Source: Streptomyces sp. NBC_01235 | GTDB lineage: Bacteria; Actinomycetota; Actinomycetes; Streptomycetales; Streptomycetaceae | Length of the DNA stretch: 64,000 nt | Direction of reading: 5' to 3' | NCBI RefSeq assembly: GCF_035989285.1 | Contig: NZ_CP108513.1 | Coordinates: forward strand, 1,860,001 to 1,924,000 | In this document: piece by piece, positions 15,546 through 23,903 of the stretch | Numbering within the stretch: position 1 is the stretch's first letter | Layout: every line of letters starts with the position of its first letter | Translations under genes and position numbers: made by a program | The notes under the pieces: generated by a model | The model's database searches: none | The model's input: the letters and a program-made list of their open reading frames with translations, nothing else | Told to the model about the DNA's origin: nothing

Positions 15546-16784
15546 ATGGCAGGCAACTCGGACCCGCTCACGCCGCGGGCCAAGATCGCCGTGACCGCGG
15601 GCAAGGCGGTCGCGGCGGCATCGCGCGCTGCGGGGCGCGGCAGCGGTTCGGTGATCGGCGGCCGGGTGGCGCTCAAACTCGACCCCGACCTCCTCGCCCG
15701 GCTCGCCCAGAACCTGGACGTCGTCCTCGTGTCGGCGACCAACGGCAAGACCACCACCACACGGCTGATCGCCGAGGCGCTGCGTGCGGCCGGGCCGGTC
15801 GTGTCCAACGCGCTCGGCGCCAACATGCCGGCCGGCATCACCTCGGCCCTCGCGGGCGGCTCCGACGCCCGCTACGGCGTGATCGAGGTCGACGAGAAGT
15901 ACCTCGCGGGCGTGGCCCGGGACACCGCCCCCAAGTGCATCGCGCTGCTCAACCTCTCCCGCGACCAGCTGGACCGCGCCGCCGAGACCCGCATGCTCGC
16001 GGAGAACTGGCGTGAGGGGCTTGCCGGTTCCAAGGCCGTCGTCGTCGCGAACGCCGACGACCCGCTGGTGGTGTGGGCGGCCTCCTCCTCCCCCAACGTG
16101 ATCTGGGTCGCGGCCGGTCAGATGTGGAAGGACGACGCCTGGTCGTGCCCGTCCTGCGGTGGCGTCATGCAGCGGCCGGGCGACGACTGGTTCTGCGGTG
16201 AGTGCGGGTTCCGGCGGCCCACGCCGAGCTGGGCGCTGTCCGGGGACCATGTGCTCGATCCGCACGGGTCCGCCTGGCCGATCCACCTCCAGCTGCCGGG
16301 GCGCGCCAACAAGGCCAACGCCGCCTCCTCGGCCGCCGTGGCCGCCGTCTTCGGGGTGCCGCCGCAGGTGGCGCTGGAGCGGATGTATCAGGTGCAGGCC
16401 GTCGCCGGGCGTTACGACGTCGTCCAGTTCCAGGGTCGTGACCTGCGGCTGCTGCTCGCGAAGAACCCGGCGGGCTGGCTCGAGACGTTCAGCCTGATCG
16501 ATCCGCCGCCGACCCCGGTCATCCTCTCGGTGAACGCGCGCGGCGCCGACGGCACCGACACCTCCTGGCTGTGGGACGTCGACTACACGCGGCTGACCGG
16601 CCACCCGATCTTCGTCGTCGGTGACCGCAAGCTGGACCTCGCGGTGCGTCTCGAGGTCGCGAACCAGCACTTCCAGGTGTGCGAGAACCTCGACCAGGCC
16701 GTGCAGTCGGCGCCGCCGGGCCGGATCGAGGTCATCGCGAACTACACCGCGTTCCAGGACCTGCGCCGCCGCGTCGGCAACTGA
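15546..16784 (+). CDS. murT: MurT: Mur-ligase subunit of lipid II isoglutaminyl synthase
   Basis: A 412-residue Mur-ligase-like protein. The P-loop is SATNGKTTTTRLIAEA, followed by the central domain with NLSRDQLDR. Four cysteines (CPSCGG near residue 200 and CGECG about 20 residues later) form the zinc ribbon that distinguishes MurT from true Mur ligases. The C-terminal DUF1727 domain is complete. With GatD it amidates the D-glutamate of lipid II, using ATP and glutamine-derived ammonia, at the cytoplasmic side of the membrane. gatD follows 17 bases later in the same operon. Confidence 0.92.
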   Translation: MAGNSDPLTPRAKIAVTAGKAVAAASRAAGRGSGSVIGGRVALKLDPDLLARLAQNLDVVLVSATNGKTTTTRLIAEALRAAGPVVSNALGANMPAGITSALAGGSDARYGVIEVDEKYLAGVARDTAPKCIALLNLSRDQLDRAAETRMLAENWREGLAGSKAVVVANADDPLVVWAASSSPNVIWVAAGQMWKDDAWSCPSCGGVMQRPGDDWFCGECGFRRPTPSWALSGDHVLDPHGSAWPIHLQLPGRANKANAASSAAVAAVFGVPPQVALERMYQVQAVAGRYDVVQFQGRDLRLLLAKNPAGWLETFSLIDPPPTPVILSVNARGADGTDTSWLWDVDYTRLTGHPIFVVGDRKLDLAVRLEVANQHFQVCENLDQAVQSAPPGRIEVIANYTAFQDLRRRVGN

Positions 16785-16801
16785 CCCCGAAGGACGACTC
16801 C

Positions 16802-17530
16802 ATGAGCGACAACCAACTGCGACTGGTGTGGATCTACCCGGACCTGCTGAGCACCTACGGCGACCAGGGCAACGCCCTCGTCGTCGAGCGCCGGGCGCGG
16901 CAGCGCGGGCTCGACGTGGCGCGGCTCGACGTGCGCAGCGACCAGCCGATCCCGACCTCCGGCGACATCTACCTCATCGGTGGCGGCGAGGACCGGCCGC
17001 AGCGGCTCGCTGCGGAGCGGCTGCGCCGGGACGCACACCTGTACCAGGCGGTGAACAACGGCGCGATCGTGTTCGCGGTCTGCGCCGGCTACCAGATCCT
17101 GGGCCACGAGTTCGTCAACGACCTCGGGCAGCGCGAGCCCGGTCTGGGCCTGCTGGACGTGACGACGACGCGCGGCGAGGGCGAGCGGTGCGTCGGCGAC
17201 GTCCTCGGGGACATCGACCCGCGGCTCGGTCTGCCGCCGCTGACCGGCTTCGAGAACCACCAGGGCATCACCCACCTCGGCCCGACCGCCCGCCCCCTGG
17301 CCCGGGTTCAGCTCGGCAGGGGCAACGGCACCGGCGACGGTACGGAGGGCGCGTACAACGACACCGTGTTCGGTACGTACATGCACGGCCCGGTGCTGGC
17401 GCGCAACCCGCTGATCGCGGACCTGCTGCTGAAGCTGGCGCTCGACGTGAACGCGCTGCCGCCGATCGACGACCGCTGGTACGAGGCCCTTCGCAACGAG
17501 CGCATCACGGCTGCGCAGCAGCCCGCCTGA
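16802..17530 (+). CDS. gatD: GatD: glutaminase subunit of lipid II isoglutaminyl synthase
   Basis: A 242-residue CobQ-type class I glutamine amidotransferase. The nucleophilic cysteine lies in VFAVCAGYQILG and the catalytic histidine in GTYMHGPVLARNP. IYLIGGGEDRPQ forms the oxyanion-side loop. It hydrolyses glutamine and channels ammonia to MurT, which amidates lipid II. It is the second gene of the murT operon and is followed by a strong hairpin. Confidence 0.92.
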   Translation: MSDNQLRLVWIYPDLLSTYGDQGNALVVERRARQRGLDVARLDVRSDQPIPTSGDIYLIGGGEDRPQRLAAERLRRDAHLYQAVNNGAIVFAVCAGYQILGHEFVNDLGQREPGLGLLDVTTTRGEGERCVGDVLGDIDPRLGLPPLTGFENHQGITHLGPTARPLARVQLGRGNGTGDGTEGAYNDTVFGTYMHGPVLARNPLIADLLLKLALDVNALPPIDDRWYEALRNERITAAQQPA

Positions 17531-17555
17531 TCTGGACGTTCACCTGATTTTCAGT

Positions 17556-17583
17556 GCGCCGTCAGCAGCCCGTCTGACGGCGC
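17556..17583 (+). terminator. Hairpin after gatD
   Basis: GCGCCGTCAG-CAGCCCGT-CTGACGGCGC is a perfect 10-bp inverted repeat with an 8-base loop, 25 bases past the gatD stop and before pfkA. There is no T-tract. Confidence 0.75.
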
Positions 17584-17720
17584 GTCCGCACAGGTGAGCA
17601 GGCACGTCCAGCAGGCGGACGCGTGCTACGGCCCCGCCCCCTCCTGCCGCTAGGGTGGCGGGGATTCGAGCCGGACAGTGTGGTCCGGACCCGGCCCACG
17701 TGGAGAAGGTTGTTCGGGCT

Positions 17721-18746
17721 ATGCGCATTGGTGTCCTCACGTCCGGCGGCGACTGCCCCGGCCTGAACGCCGTCATCCGGTCCGTCGTGCACCGTGCCGT
17801 CGCCGACCACGGCGACGAGGTCATCGGCTTCCGGGACGGCTGGAAGGGCCTCCTGGAGTGCGACTACCTCAAGCTCGACCTCGACGCGGTGGGCGGCATC
17901 CTCGCTCGCGGCGGCACGATCCTCGGCTCCTCCCGGGTCCAGCCCTCGCACCTGCGAGACGGTGTGGAGCGGGCCCGCGGCCATGTCGCGGAGCTCGGTC
18001 TCGACGCGATCATCCCGATCGGCGGTGAGGGCACGCTCAAGGCGGCCCGGCTGATGTCGGACAGCGGCCTGCCCATCGTGGGCGTGCCGAAGACCATCGA
18101 CAACGACATCGCCGTCACCGACGTCACCTTCGGGTTCGACACAGCCGTCGGCGTGGCCACCGAGGCCCTCGACCGGCTGAAGACCACCGCCGAGTCCCAT
18201 CAGCGGGTGCTGGTCGTCGAGGTCATGGGGCGGCACACCGGCTGGATAGCGCTGCACTCCGGCATGGCCGCCGGCGCCCACGCCATCGTCGTACCGGAAC
18301 GGCCCTTCGACATCGAGGAGCTGGCCCGCAGGGTCGGCGAGCGGTTCGAGGCGGGCAAGCGGTTCGCGATCGTCGTCGCCGCGGAGGGGGCCAAGCCCGC
18401 GCCCGGGAGCATGGCCTTCGACGAGGGCGCCAAGGACATCTACGGGCATGAGCGGTTCGCGGGGATCGCCCGGCAGTTGTCGATCGAGCTGGAGTCGCGG
18501 CTCGGGAAGGAAGCGCGGCCGGTCATCCTCGGGCATGTGCAGCGGGGTGGCACGCCGACCGCGTACGACCGGGTGCTCGCCACGCGGTTCGGGTGGCACG
18601 CGGTGGAGGCCGTGCACCGGGGCGAGTTCGCCAAGATGACCGCTCTTCGGGGCACCGACATCGTGATGGTGCCCCTGGCGGAGGCGGTCGAGACGCTGAA
18701 GACCGTTCCGGAGGAGCGGTACGCGGAAGCCGAGTGCGTGCTGTAA
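17721..18746 (+). CDS. pfkA: 6-phosphofructokinase (PfkA type)
   Basis: A 341-residue glycolytic kinase. The start MRIGVLTSGGDCPGLNAVIR is the classic PfkA N-terminus. GGEGTLKAA, PKTIDNDI (phosphate-donor and catalytic region with Asp) and EVMGRHTGWIA follow, then GHVQRGGTPTAYDR near the C-terminus. It phosphorylates fructose 6-phosphate. Position GGEGT and the Gly-rich loop determine ATP versus PPi use; the GGDCPG start and absence of long PPi-type insertions favour ATP (inference). Streptomycetes have three such paralogues; position suggests the pfkA3 type. Confidence 0.92.
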   Translation: MRIGVLTSGGDCPGLNAVIRSVVHRAVADHGDEVIGFRDGWKGLLECDYLKLDLDAVGGILARGGTILGSSRVQPSHLRDGVERARGHVAELGLDAIIPIGGEGTLKAARLMSDSGLPIVGVPKTIDNDIAVTDVTFGFDTAVGVATEALDRLKTTAESHQRVLVVEVMGRHTGWIALHSGMAAGAHAIVVPERPFDIEELARRVGERFEAGKRFAIVVAAEGAKPAPGSMAFDEGAKDIYGHERFAGIARQLSIELESRLGKEARPVILGHVQRGGTPTAYDRVLATRFGWHAVEAVHRGEFAKMTALRGTDIVMVPLAEAVETLKTVPEERYAEAECVL

Positions 18747-18908
18747 CCGTCCGACGCGCTCACCGTCACCTGACTGGCCGCCGACCCGTCACCGCTTCGG
18801 TGGTCCGTGCTCACTGGGCGCGGGCCACCTCGGGCGTCCCCGCCCGCTTCTGTTCCAATTGACACCCGGCTCCTGGGACCTCGTACTGAACACGAGGGCT
18901 GAACACGA

Positions 18909-18932
18909 GGGACCCCTGGTCAAGAGGGTCCC
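18909..18932. other. Hairpin in the pfkA-metalloprotease gap
   Basis: GGGACCC-N10-GGGTCCC, preceded by a direct repeat of GAACACGAGGG. It may end the pfkA transcript or sit in the leader of the next gene. The rest of this 230-base gap shows nothing else. Confidence 0.4.
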
Positions 18933-18976
18933 CGTCGTGCCCTCCCCCCCATCTCTCCCCCTCTCAGGGAGCCACC

Positions 18977-20410
18977 ATGACGGTGCAGCAACAGCAAGTC
19001 ACGATCCCGACGGTTCTGGTGTACGAGGGCGACCCCGGATTTTTTCCGCAGGTCAACACGCCCGTACCGCATCCCGTACCGCAGCTCGACACACAGCCCT
19101 TCCCGACGGCCATCGCGGGCAACGCGCCGCAGCCGGACGGTGCCGGGCCCGGTACCGAGGCCTTCCGCTACTGGGTGGCGGCGGACGCGCTCAGCAGGAC
19201 CGGCCAGACCTGGGGTCCGCTGGTCCCGACCGGGACGCAGTGGCATCCGCAGGTCGGACGCGCCCTGACCGCGCACCTCGACGCGGGAGACGGCCTCAAC
19301 GCTCGCTACGACCGTAGAGGGGTGTGGTTCTTCCGCCGCACGGTGGCGGGCGTCGCCGTCGCCACGTGCGAGAGCAGCGAGATCGTCGAGCACGAAACGG
19401 GGCACGCGGTCCTCGACGCCCTGCGCCCTCAGCTGTTCAACGCGGCGAGCGCGGAGGTGTCCGCCCTGCACGAGGCGTTCGGCGACATCAGCGCCCTGCT
19501 GAGCTCGCTTCGGCTGGAGTCGCTGCGGATCGCCGTACTGGCCGAGACCCAGGGCGACCTCGAACTGTCCTCGCGGGTCTCGAGGATGGCCGAGCAGCTG
19601 GGCTGGGCGATCCGCCAGAGCCATCCGGAGAGGGTCGAGCCGGACTGCCTGCGCAACATGGCGAACAGCTTCTTCTACCGCGACCCGGTGCTGCTGCCGC
19701 CGATCGGCCCCGCGAACACGCTCTCCAGCGAGCCGCACTACTTCTCCCGGGTGTTCAGCGGCGCGTTCCTGAAGATCGTCGCCGGGATCTTCCGGCAGCA
19801 GGACCTCCAGGACCAGGCCGGTCTGGCCCTGTCGGCAGAGATCGCGGGACAGCTCCTGGTGGACGCCGTCGTGGCCGCGCCCGTGGTGTCCGCCTACTAC
19901 GCGCAGGTCGCGGGTCACATGATCGCCGCGGACCAGAGCCGCAACGGCGGCAGGTACGGTCAGTCCCTGCGCTCGGCGTTCATCCGGCACGGCATCCTCT
20001 CCCTGGAGGCCGCCACGTCCCTCACCGAGCCGGAGGTGACACGCCGGAACGCCGCGATCGCCGAGATGGCGCCCGGCGGTGGCGACGATCAGGGTCTGAC
20101 AGCCGTGACGGTCCAGGGAGCGACGTACGGCGTCACCCAGCCCCTCACCCTCTCCGCCCCGGCACAGGAGCGACGCTTCGGCATCGCGGGCTCCGACCCC
20201 GCCGGCGGCTCACTGCGGCCCGCCGACCCCGAGCGGGTCGCCACGTCGTTCCTCGAGGACCTCTTCCGCCGCGGCCGGGTCGACGTGCCCGAGGAGCACC
20301 GCTCCGCCACGGCGTTCGTCGACGACAACCCCTCCCGGCTCAAGACCCACGAGATCTCGCGGAGCGCGACCGGCGAGGGCCTTGCCCTGGTCCGGCGGTG
20401 CTTCGACTGA
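18977..20410 (+). CDS. HExxH metalloprotease-like protein without signal peptide
   Basis: A 477-residue protein. Residues about 138-142 are HETGH in SSEIVEHETGHAVLDALRP, followed some 25 residues later by SALHEAFGDISALLSS; the HExxH plus downstream E within HEAFGD copies the zinc site of thermolysin-like (gluzincin) proteases. There is no signal peptide or membrane segment, and no recognisable propeptide, so it appears cytoplasmic or exported by another route. CAGGGAGCC precedes the ATG. The C-terminal 130 residues are unlike any domain I recognise. Function unknown; proteolysis is inferred from the zinc motif only. Confidence 0.7.
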   Translation: MTVQQQQVTIPTVLVYEGDPGFFPQVNTPVPHPVPQLDTQPFPTAIAGNAPQPDGAGPGTEAFRYWVAADALSRTGQTWGPLVPTGTQWHPQVGRALTAHLDAGDGLNARYDRRGVWFFRRTVAGVAVATCESSEIVEHETGHAVLDALRPQLFNAASAEVSALHEAFGDISALLSSLRLESLRIAVLAETQGDLELSSRVSRMAEQLGWAIRQSHPERVEPDCLRNMANSFFYRDPVLLPPIGPANTLSSEPHYFSRVFSGAFLKIVAGIFRQQDLQDQAGLALSAEIAGQLLVDAVVAAPVVSAYYAQVAGHMIAADQSRNGGRYGQSLRSAFIRHGILSLEAATSLTEPEVTRRNAAIAEMAPGGGDDQGLTAVTVQGATYGVTQPLTLSAPAQERRFGIAGSDPAGGSLRPADPERVATSFLEDLFRRGRVDVPEEHRSATAFVDDNPSRLKTHEISRSATGEGLALVRRCFD

Positions 20411-20437
20411 GAAGCCGGTGACCCGAGGCGTCAGCGG

Positions 20438-20692
20438 TCAGTGCAGAAAGCGCAGACGACGGACGGAGAGCCGTCCGTCGTCCGCGCGCTTGATCACATG
20501 AGTCGTCCGAGGGGTCGGCTCCTCGCCCTCGAAGACGGCCTCGCCGCGCGCCAGCAGGTCGCTGATGAACTTCTCGATCGCCCGGCGCTCGGCGTCATCA
20601 CGCTCCACGAAATCGTGCTCCACGGCATCGCGCTCACCGCTCTGTCCGGCCTCGCCGACACCCTTCGGACTTTCATCGTGATGTGCACCCAT
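20438..20692 (-). CDS. Small conserved hypothetical protein
   Basis: An 84-residue acidic protein starting at ATG 20692 (MGAHHDESPKGVG), 10 bases after the stop of the HAD hydrolase gene, so probably co-transcribed with it. The C-terminal half, AIEKFISDLLARGEAV followed by TPRTTHVIKRADDG and RLSVRRLRFLH, is ordered-looking and has streptomycete codon use. A longer frame upstream would overlap the HAD gene and is less likely. No function recognised. Confidence 0.6.
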   Translation of the reverse strand: MGAHHDESPKGVGEAGQSGERDAVEHDFVERDDAERRAIEKFISDLLARGEAVFEGEEPTPRTTHVIKRADDGRLSVRRLRFLH

Positions 20693-20702
20693 ATGACGCA
20701 CT

Positions 20703-21341
20703 TTATTCCGTTGTCGGGCCGTGCCGAACCGGGGAGGCCACCATGTCCTCCGCCGGCCCCCGTACGTCCACGGTGAAACCGGCGCGCTCCAGCGTTTCGA
20801 CACCCCGCGCGGTCAGCATGGCGAGCACAAGCCGCTCGGAGACGACCTCGGCGGGAACGGCCTCGGTCTCGTCCATGGCCGCGGTCAACGAGGGCAGGTC
20901 CCCGCCGTCCCGCAACTCGATCCGCGCCCGGAGCACGGGACGGTTCTCCGTCGCCGCGAGGGCGAACACCGGGTGGGCCGCGGTACGCATCCCCGCCTCC
21001 CGTGCGAAGCCGCGCTCCTGGGCGTCCTCGCCCACGAAGACACAGTCCTCGGCCGCCGCTCCCCCGGTGCCGGCGACCGCCCGGTCGAAGATCCCGCGGC
21101 TGTCCTTCACTCCCCAGTGCACCAGGGCCGCGTCCGTGAAACGGCCCGGAAACGCCTCCGCCAGCGCCCGCGCCACGGCGGCCTCGGCCGCACCGGGGTT
21201 GGAGATGATGCCCTTGCGTACCTCGCTCAGGGCATCGAGCGCGGCGAGGACACGCGGCAGGGGCCGCAGTGTCAGCGAGCCGTCGGGTTCCGTGTGGGGA
21301 TCCGCCAGGGTCGCCCCGATGTCGAAGAAGATGACAGACAT
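20703..21341 (-). CDS. HAD-superfamily hydrolase
   Basis: A 212-residue protein starting MSVIFFDIGATLAD, which carries the DxGxT nucleophile loop of HAD phosphatases (DIGAT). KGIISNPG fits motif II (S/T position) and DCVFVGEDAQERGFAREAG fits motif III/IV. There is no large cap domain. The last 80 residues (ELRDGGDLPSLTAAMDETEA, then VVSERLVLAMLTARGVETL) are an extension of unknown role. The substrate is not predictable. It is divergent from the ctaG-like gene. Confidence 0.8.
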   Translation of the reverse strand: MSVIFFDIGATLADPHTEPDGSLTLRPLPRVLAALDALSEVRKGIISNPGAAEAAVARALAEAFPGRFTDAALVHWGVKDSRGIFDRAVAGTGGAAAEDCVFVGEDAQERGFAREAGMRTAAHPVFALAATENRPVLRARIELRDGGDLPSLTAAMDETEAVPAEVVSERLVLAMLTARGVETLERAGFTVDVRGPAEDMVASPVRHGPTTE

Positions 21342-21421
21342 GGCACAAGCCTCCCCGCGGTGAACGCTTCCGAGTCGGGACCGCCCGGGTGAAAGGGGCG
21401 CGGGCGGTGCGGAGCGGGACC

Positions 21422-21455
21422 CCCCGGCGGCCCCCGGTGCCGGAGGCCGCCGGGG
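21422..21455. terminator. Strong inverted repeat between divergent HAD and ctaG-like genes
   Basis: CCCCGGCGGCC and GGCCGCCGGGG form an 11-bp perfect stem around a 12-base loop, followed by CCTTCTCTACT on the plus strand. Position upstream of the ctaG-like gene suggests either a leftover terminator, an attenuator or a regulator site. Confidence 0.5.
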
Positions 21456-21516
21456 CCTTCTCTACTCTTGTGGGCGGCAGGAAACGTACAACCCCCCACG
21501 AATCAGGAGCCGGCGG

Positions 21517-22467
21517 ATGGATCACAGCGGGCACGGCATGACCATGGATCTGCCGCCGTTCACGCTGGGGCGGGGTCTTCAGTGGTCGGCGGACCCCTTC
21601 TTCCTCGTCGCCTGTCTGGTGGGGCTCGGACTGTACGGCTGGGGGGTCCTGCGGCTGCTGCGGCGCGGGGACGCCTGGCCGGTAGGGCGGACCGTCTCGT
21701 TCGTCGTCGGGGTGCTGACCATCGGGCTGGTGATGTGTACCCGGCTGAACGACTACGGGATGGTCATGTTCAGCGTGCACATGGTGCAGCACATGGTGAT
21801 CAGCATGCTGTCGCCGATCCTGATCCTGCTCGGCGCCCCCATGACGCTGGCGCTGCGCGCCCTGCCGGCCGCCGGCCGGGGTCGCAAGGGGCCGCGTGAG
21901 CTGCTGCTGATGCTGCTGCACAGCCGCTACATGCGGATCATCACGCATCCCGCGTTCACCATTCCGATGTTCATCGCGAGTCTCTACGCGCTGTACTTCA
22001 CGCCGCTGTTCGACTTCCTGATGGGCTCCAGGGCCGGGCACCTCGCGATGATGGTGCACTTCCTCGCCGTCGGTGTGGTGTTCTTCTGGCCGATCATCGG
22101 TGTCGATCCGGGTCCGAACCGGCCCGGTTATCTGATGCGGATGCTGGAGCTGTTCGCGGGCATGCCGTTCCACGCGTTCTTCGGCATCGCGTTGATGATG
22201 GCGTCGCAGCCGATGGTCGAGACGTTCGAGAACCCGACCGCCTCGCTCGGCATCGACGCGCTCTCCGACCAGAACGCGGCCGGCGGCATCGCCTGGGCGT
22301 TCAGCGAGGTCCCGTCCGTGCTGGTACTGATCGCCCTGCTGTTCCAGTGGTACGGCTCCGAGCAGCGGCAGGCCAGGCGCAAGGACCGGGCCGCCGACCG
22401 CGACGGGGACCAGGAGCTGGAGGCGTACAACGCCTATCTTGCGTCACTCGACGCACGCGGGCGCTGA
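21517..22467 (+). CDS. CtaG-like cytochrome c oxidase assembly membrane protein
   Basis: A 316-residue integral membrane protein of the caa3_CtaG family. The N-terminus is Met/His-rich (MDHSGHGMTMDL), a likely copper-binding start. Conserved histidines occur in MFSVHMVQHMVISMLSP and MVHFLAVGVVFFWP, and about seven to eight hydrophobic spans follow (for example FFLVACLVGLGLYGWGVLRL). These proteins help deliver copper to the oxidase. The charged C-terminal tail is cytoplasmic. It is followed by a tiny membrane protein gene, probably co-transcribed. Confidence 0.85.
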   Translation: MDHSGHGMTMDLPPFTLGRGLQWSADPFFLVACLVGLGLYGWGVLRLLRRGDAWPVGRTVSFVVGVLTIGLVMCTRLNDYGMVMFSVHMVQHMVISMLSPILILLGAPMTLALRALPAAGRGRKGPRELLLMLLHSRYMRIITHPAFTIPMFIASLYALYFTPLFDFLMGSRAGHLAMMVHFLAVGVVFFWPIIGVDPGPNRPGYLMRMLELFAGMPFHAFFGIALMMASQPMVETFENPTASLGIDALSDQNAAGGIAWAFSEVPSVLVLIALLFQWYGSEQRQARRKDRAADRDGDQELEAYNAYLASLDARGR

Positions 22468-22526
22468 ACCCGGCACCATGGAGGGGGACACGCCCTGCCC
22501 AGGGCGGCCCTGAGGAGGGTGTCGCG

Positions 22527-22697
22527 ATGGCCGGTACCACGGACAGTTCCACGAAGACCATGGGGGTGCTCACCGTCGGCGGGCTCGTCGTGGTGACCGC
22601 CTACACGGTGGCGCTCGGCAGCAACGGCTGGCTGTGGTTCGGCTGGGTCGTGCTCGGGCTGATCACGCTCGCCATGATCGTGACGAAGACCGGCTGA
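22527..22697 (+). CDS. Small two-span membrane protein
   Basis: A 56-residue protein with GAGGAGGGTGTC before its ATG. The spans are GVLTVGGLVVVTAYTVAL and WLWFGWVVLGLITLAMIV. It follows the CtaG-like gene by 60 bases and converges directly with the histidine kinase gene (stop codons adjacent at 22697/22698). Its role is unknown, and an accessory to respiratory oxidase assembly is only a guess from position. Confidence 0.7.
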   Translation: MAGTTDSSTKTMGVLTVGGLVVVTAYTVALGSNGWLWFGWVVLGLITLAMIVTKTG

Positions 22698-23903
22698 TCA
22701 CTCGGGGGTGAGCCGGGCCGCCGAGTGCACGCCCGGCTGGTACTTCGGGAGCCGGGCGGTGATCTTCATGCCCGCTCCGAGGGCGGTCTCGATGACCAGG
22801 CCGTGGTCGTCGCCGTAGACCTGGCGGAGCCGGTCGTCGACGTTGGACAGGCCGATGCCGCCGGACGGGCTCACCTCGCCGGCCAGGATGCGGCGCAGCG
22901 CGACCGGGTCCATGCCGGCGCCGTCGTCCTCGATGACGACCAGGGCCTCGGCGCCGGCGTCCTGCGCGGTGATCTGGATGTGGCATGTGCCGGCCTTGCC
23001 CTCCAGTCCGTGCTTGACGGCGTTCTCCACGAGCGGCTGGAGACAGAGGAAGGGCAGGGCCACCGGGAGGACCTCGGGGGCTATCTGGAGGGTGACCGCG
23101 AGGCGGTCGCCGAAGCGGGCCCGGACCAGGGCCAGGTAGTGGTCGATGGCGTGGAGTTCGTCGGCGAGGGTGGTGAAGTCGCCGTGCCTGCGGAACGAGT
23201 AGCGGGTGAAGTCGGCGAACTCCAGGAGCAGTTCGCGGGCGCGCTCGGGGTCGGTGCGGACGAAACTCGCGATCACCGCGAGGGAGTTGAAGATGAAGTG
23301 CGGGGAGATCTGGGCGCGCAGGGCCTTGATCTCGGCCTCGATCAGCTTGGTCCGGGACTGGTCGAGGTCCGCCAGCTCCAGTTGGACGCTCACCCAGCGG
23401 GCCACCTCGCCGGCCGCCCGGACCAGGACGGCGGACTCGCGGGGCGCGCAGGCCACCAGGGCGCCGTGCACCCGGTCGTCGACGGTGAGCGGGGCGACAA
23501 CCGCCCAGCGGACGGGACAGTCGGCCTGCTCGCAGGTCAGGCGGAACGCCTCGCCCCGGCCGCTCTCCAGGGGACCGGTGAGCCGCTCCATGATCTCGGC
23601 GCGGTGATGTGAGCCGACTCCGTCCCAGGCCAGCACCTCCTTCTCGTCGGTCAGGCACAGGGCGTCCGTGCCGAGCAGGGTGCGCAGTGTGCGGGCCGAT
23701 CTGCGCGCCGTCTCCTCCGTGAGGCCCGCCCGGAGCGGGGGTGCGGCGAGGGAGGCGGTGTGCAGGGTCTGGAAGGTTGCGTGCTCGACGGGGGTGCCCA
23801 GTCCGCCCAGGTTCTCCGGGCGGGCGGTGCGGCGGCCCAGCCAGAAGCCCGAGGCGAGGAAGGGGAGGATCGCGATGCAGACGCCCGCCAGGAAGCCGCT
23901 CAT
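22698..23903 (-). CDS. LytS-like sensor histidine kinase
   Basis: A 401-residue kinase starting at ATG 23903, overlapping the symporter stop (ATGA). One N-terminal membrane span (FLAGVCIAILPFLASGFWLG) is followed by a GAF-like domain (residues about 60-190). The H-box is ISPHFIFNSLAVIASFVRTD, the N-box ENAVKHGLEG, and the G-box SGGIGLSNVDDRLRQVYG: the HPK7/HPK8 (LytS/YpdA/BtsS) class. The partner is the LytTR regulator at 26009 in the same operon. With the symporter between them, the system probably senses an external carboxylate. Confidence 0.88.
   Translation of the reverse strand: MSGFLAGVCIAILPFLASGFWLGRRTARPENLGGLGTPVEHATFQTLHTASLAAPPLRAGLTEETARRSARTLRTLLGTDALCLTDEKEVLAWDGVGSHHRAEIMERLTGPLESGRGEAFRLTCEQADCPVRWAVVAPLTVDDRVHGALVACAPRESAVLVRAAGEVARWVSVQLELADLDQSRTKLIEAEIKALRAQISPHFIFNSLAVIASFVRTDPERARELLLEFADFTRYSFRRHGDFTTLADELHAIDHYLALVRARFGDRLAVTLQIAPEVLPVALPFLCLQPLVENAVKHGLEGKAGTCHIQITAQDAGAEALVVIEDDGAGMDPVALRRILAGEVSPSGGIGLSNVDDRLRQVYGDDHGLVIETALGAGMKITARLPKYQPGVHSAARLTPE

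Noticed and set aside
20441..20776. Plus-strand small frame overlapping the 84-residue hypothetical gene
   Set aside because: It has no ribosome-binding site and arginine/proline-rich antisense composition; the minus-strand frame fits operon order with the HAD gene.
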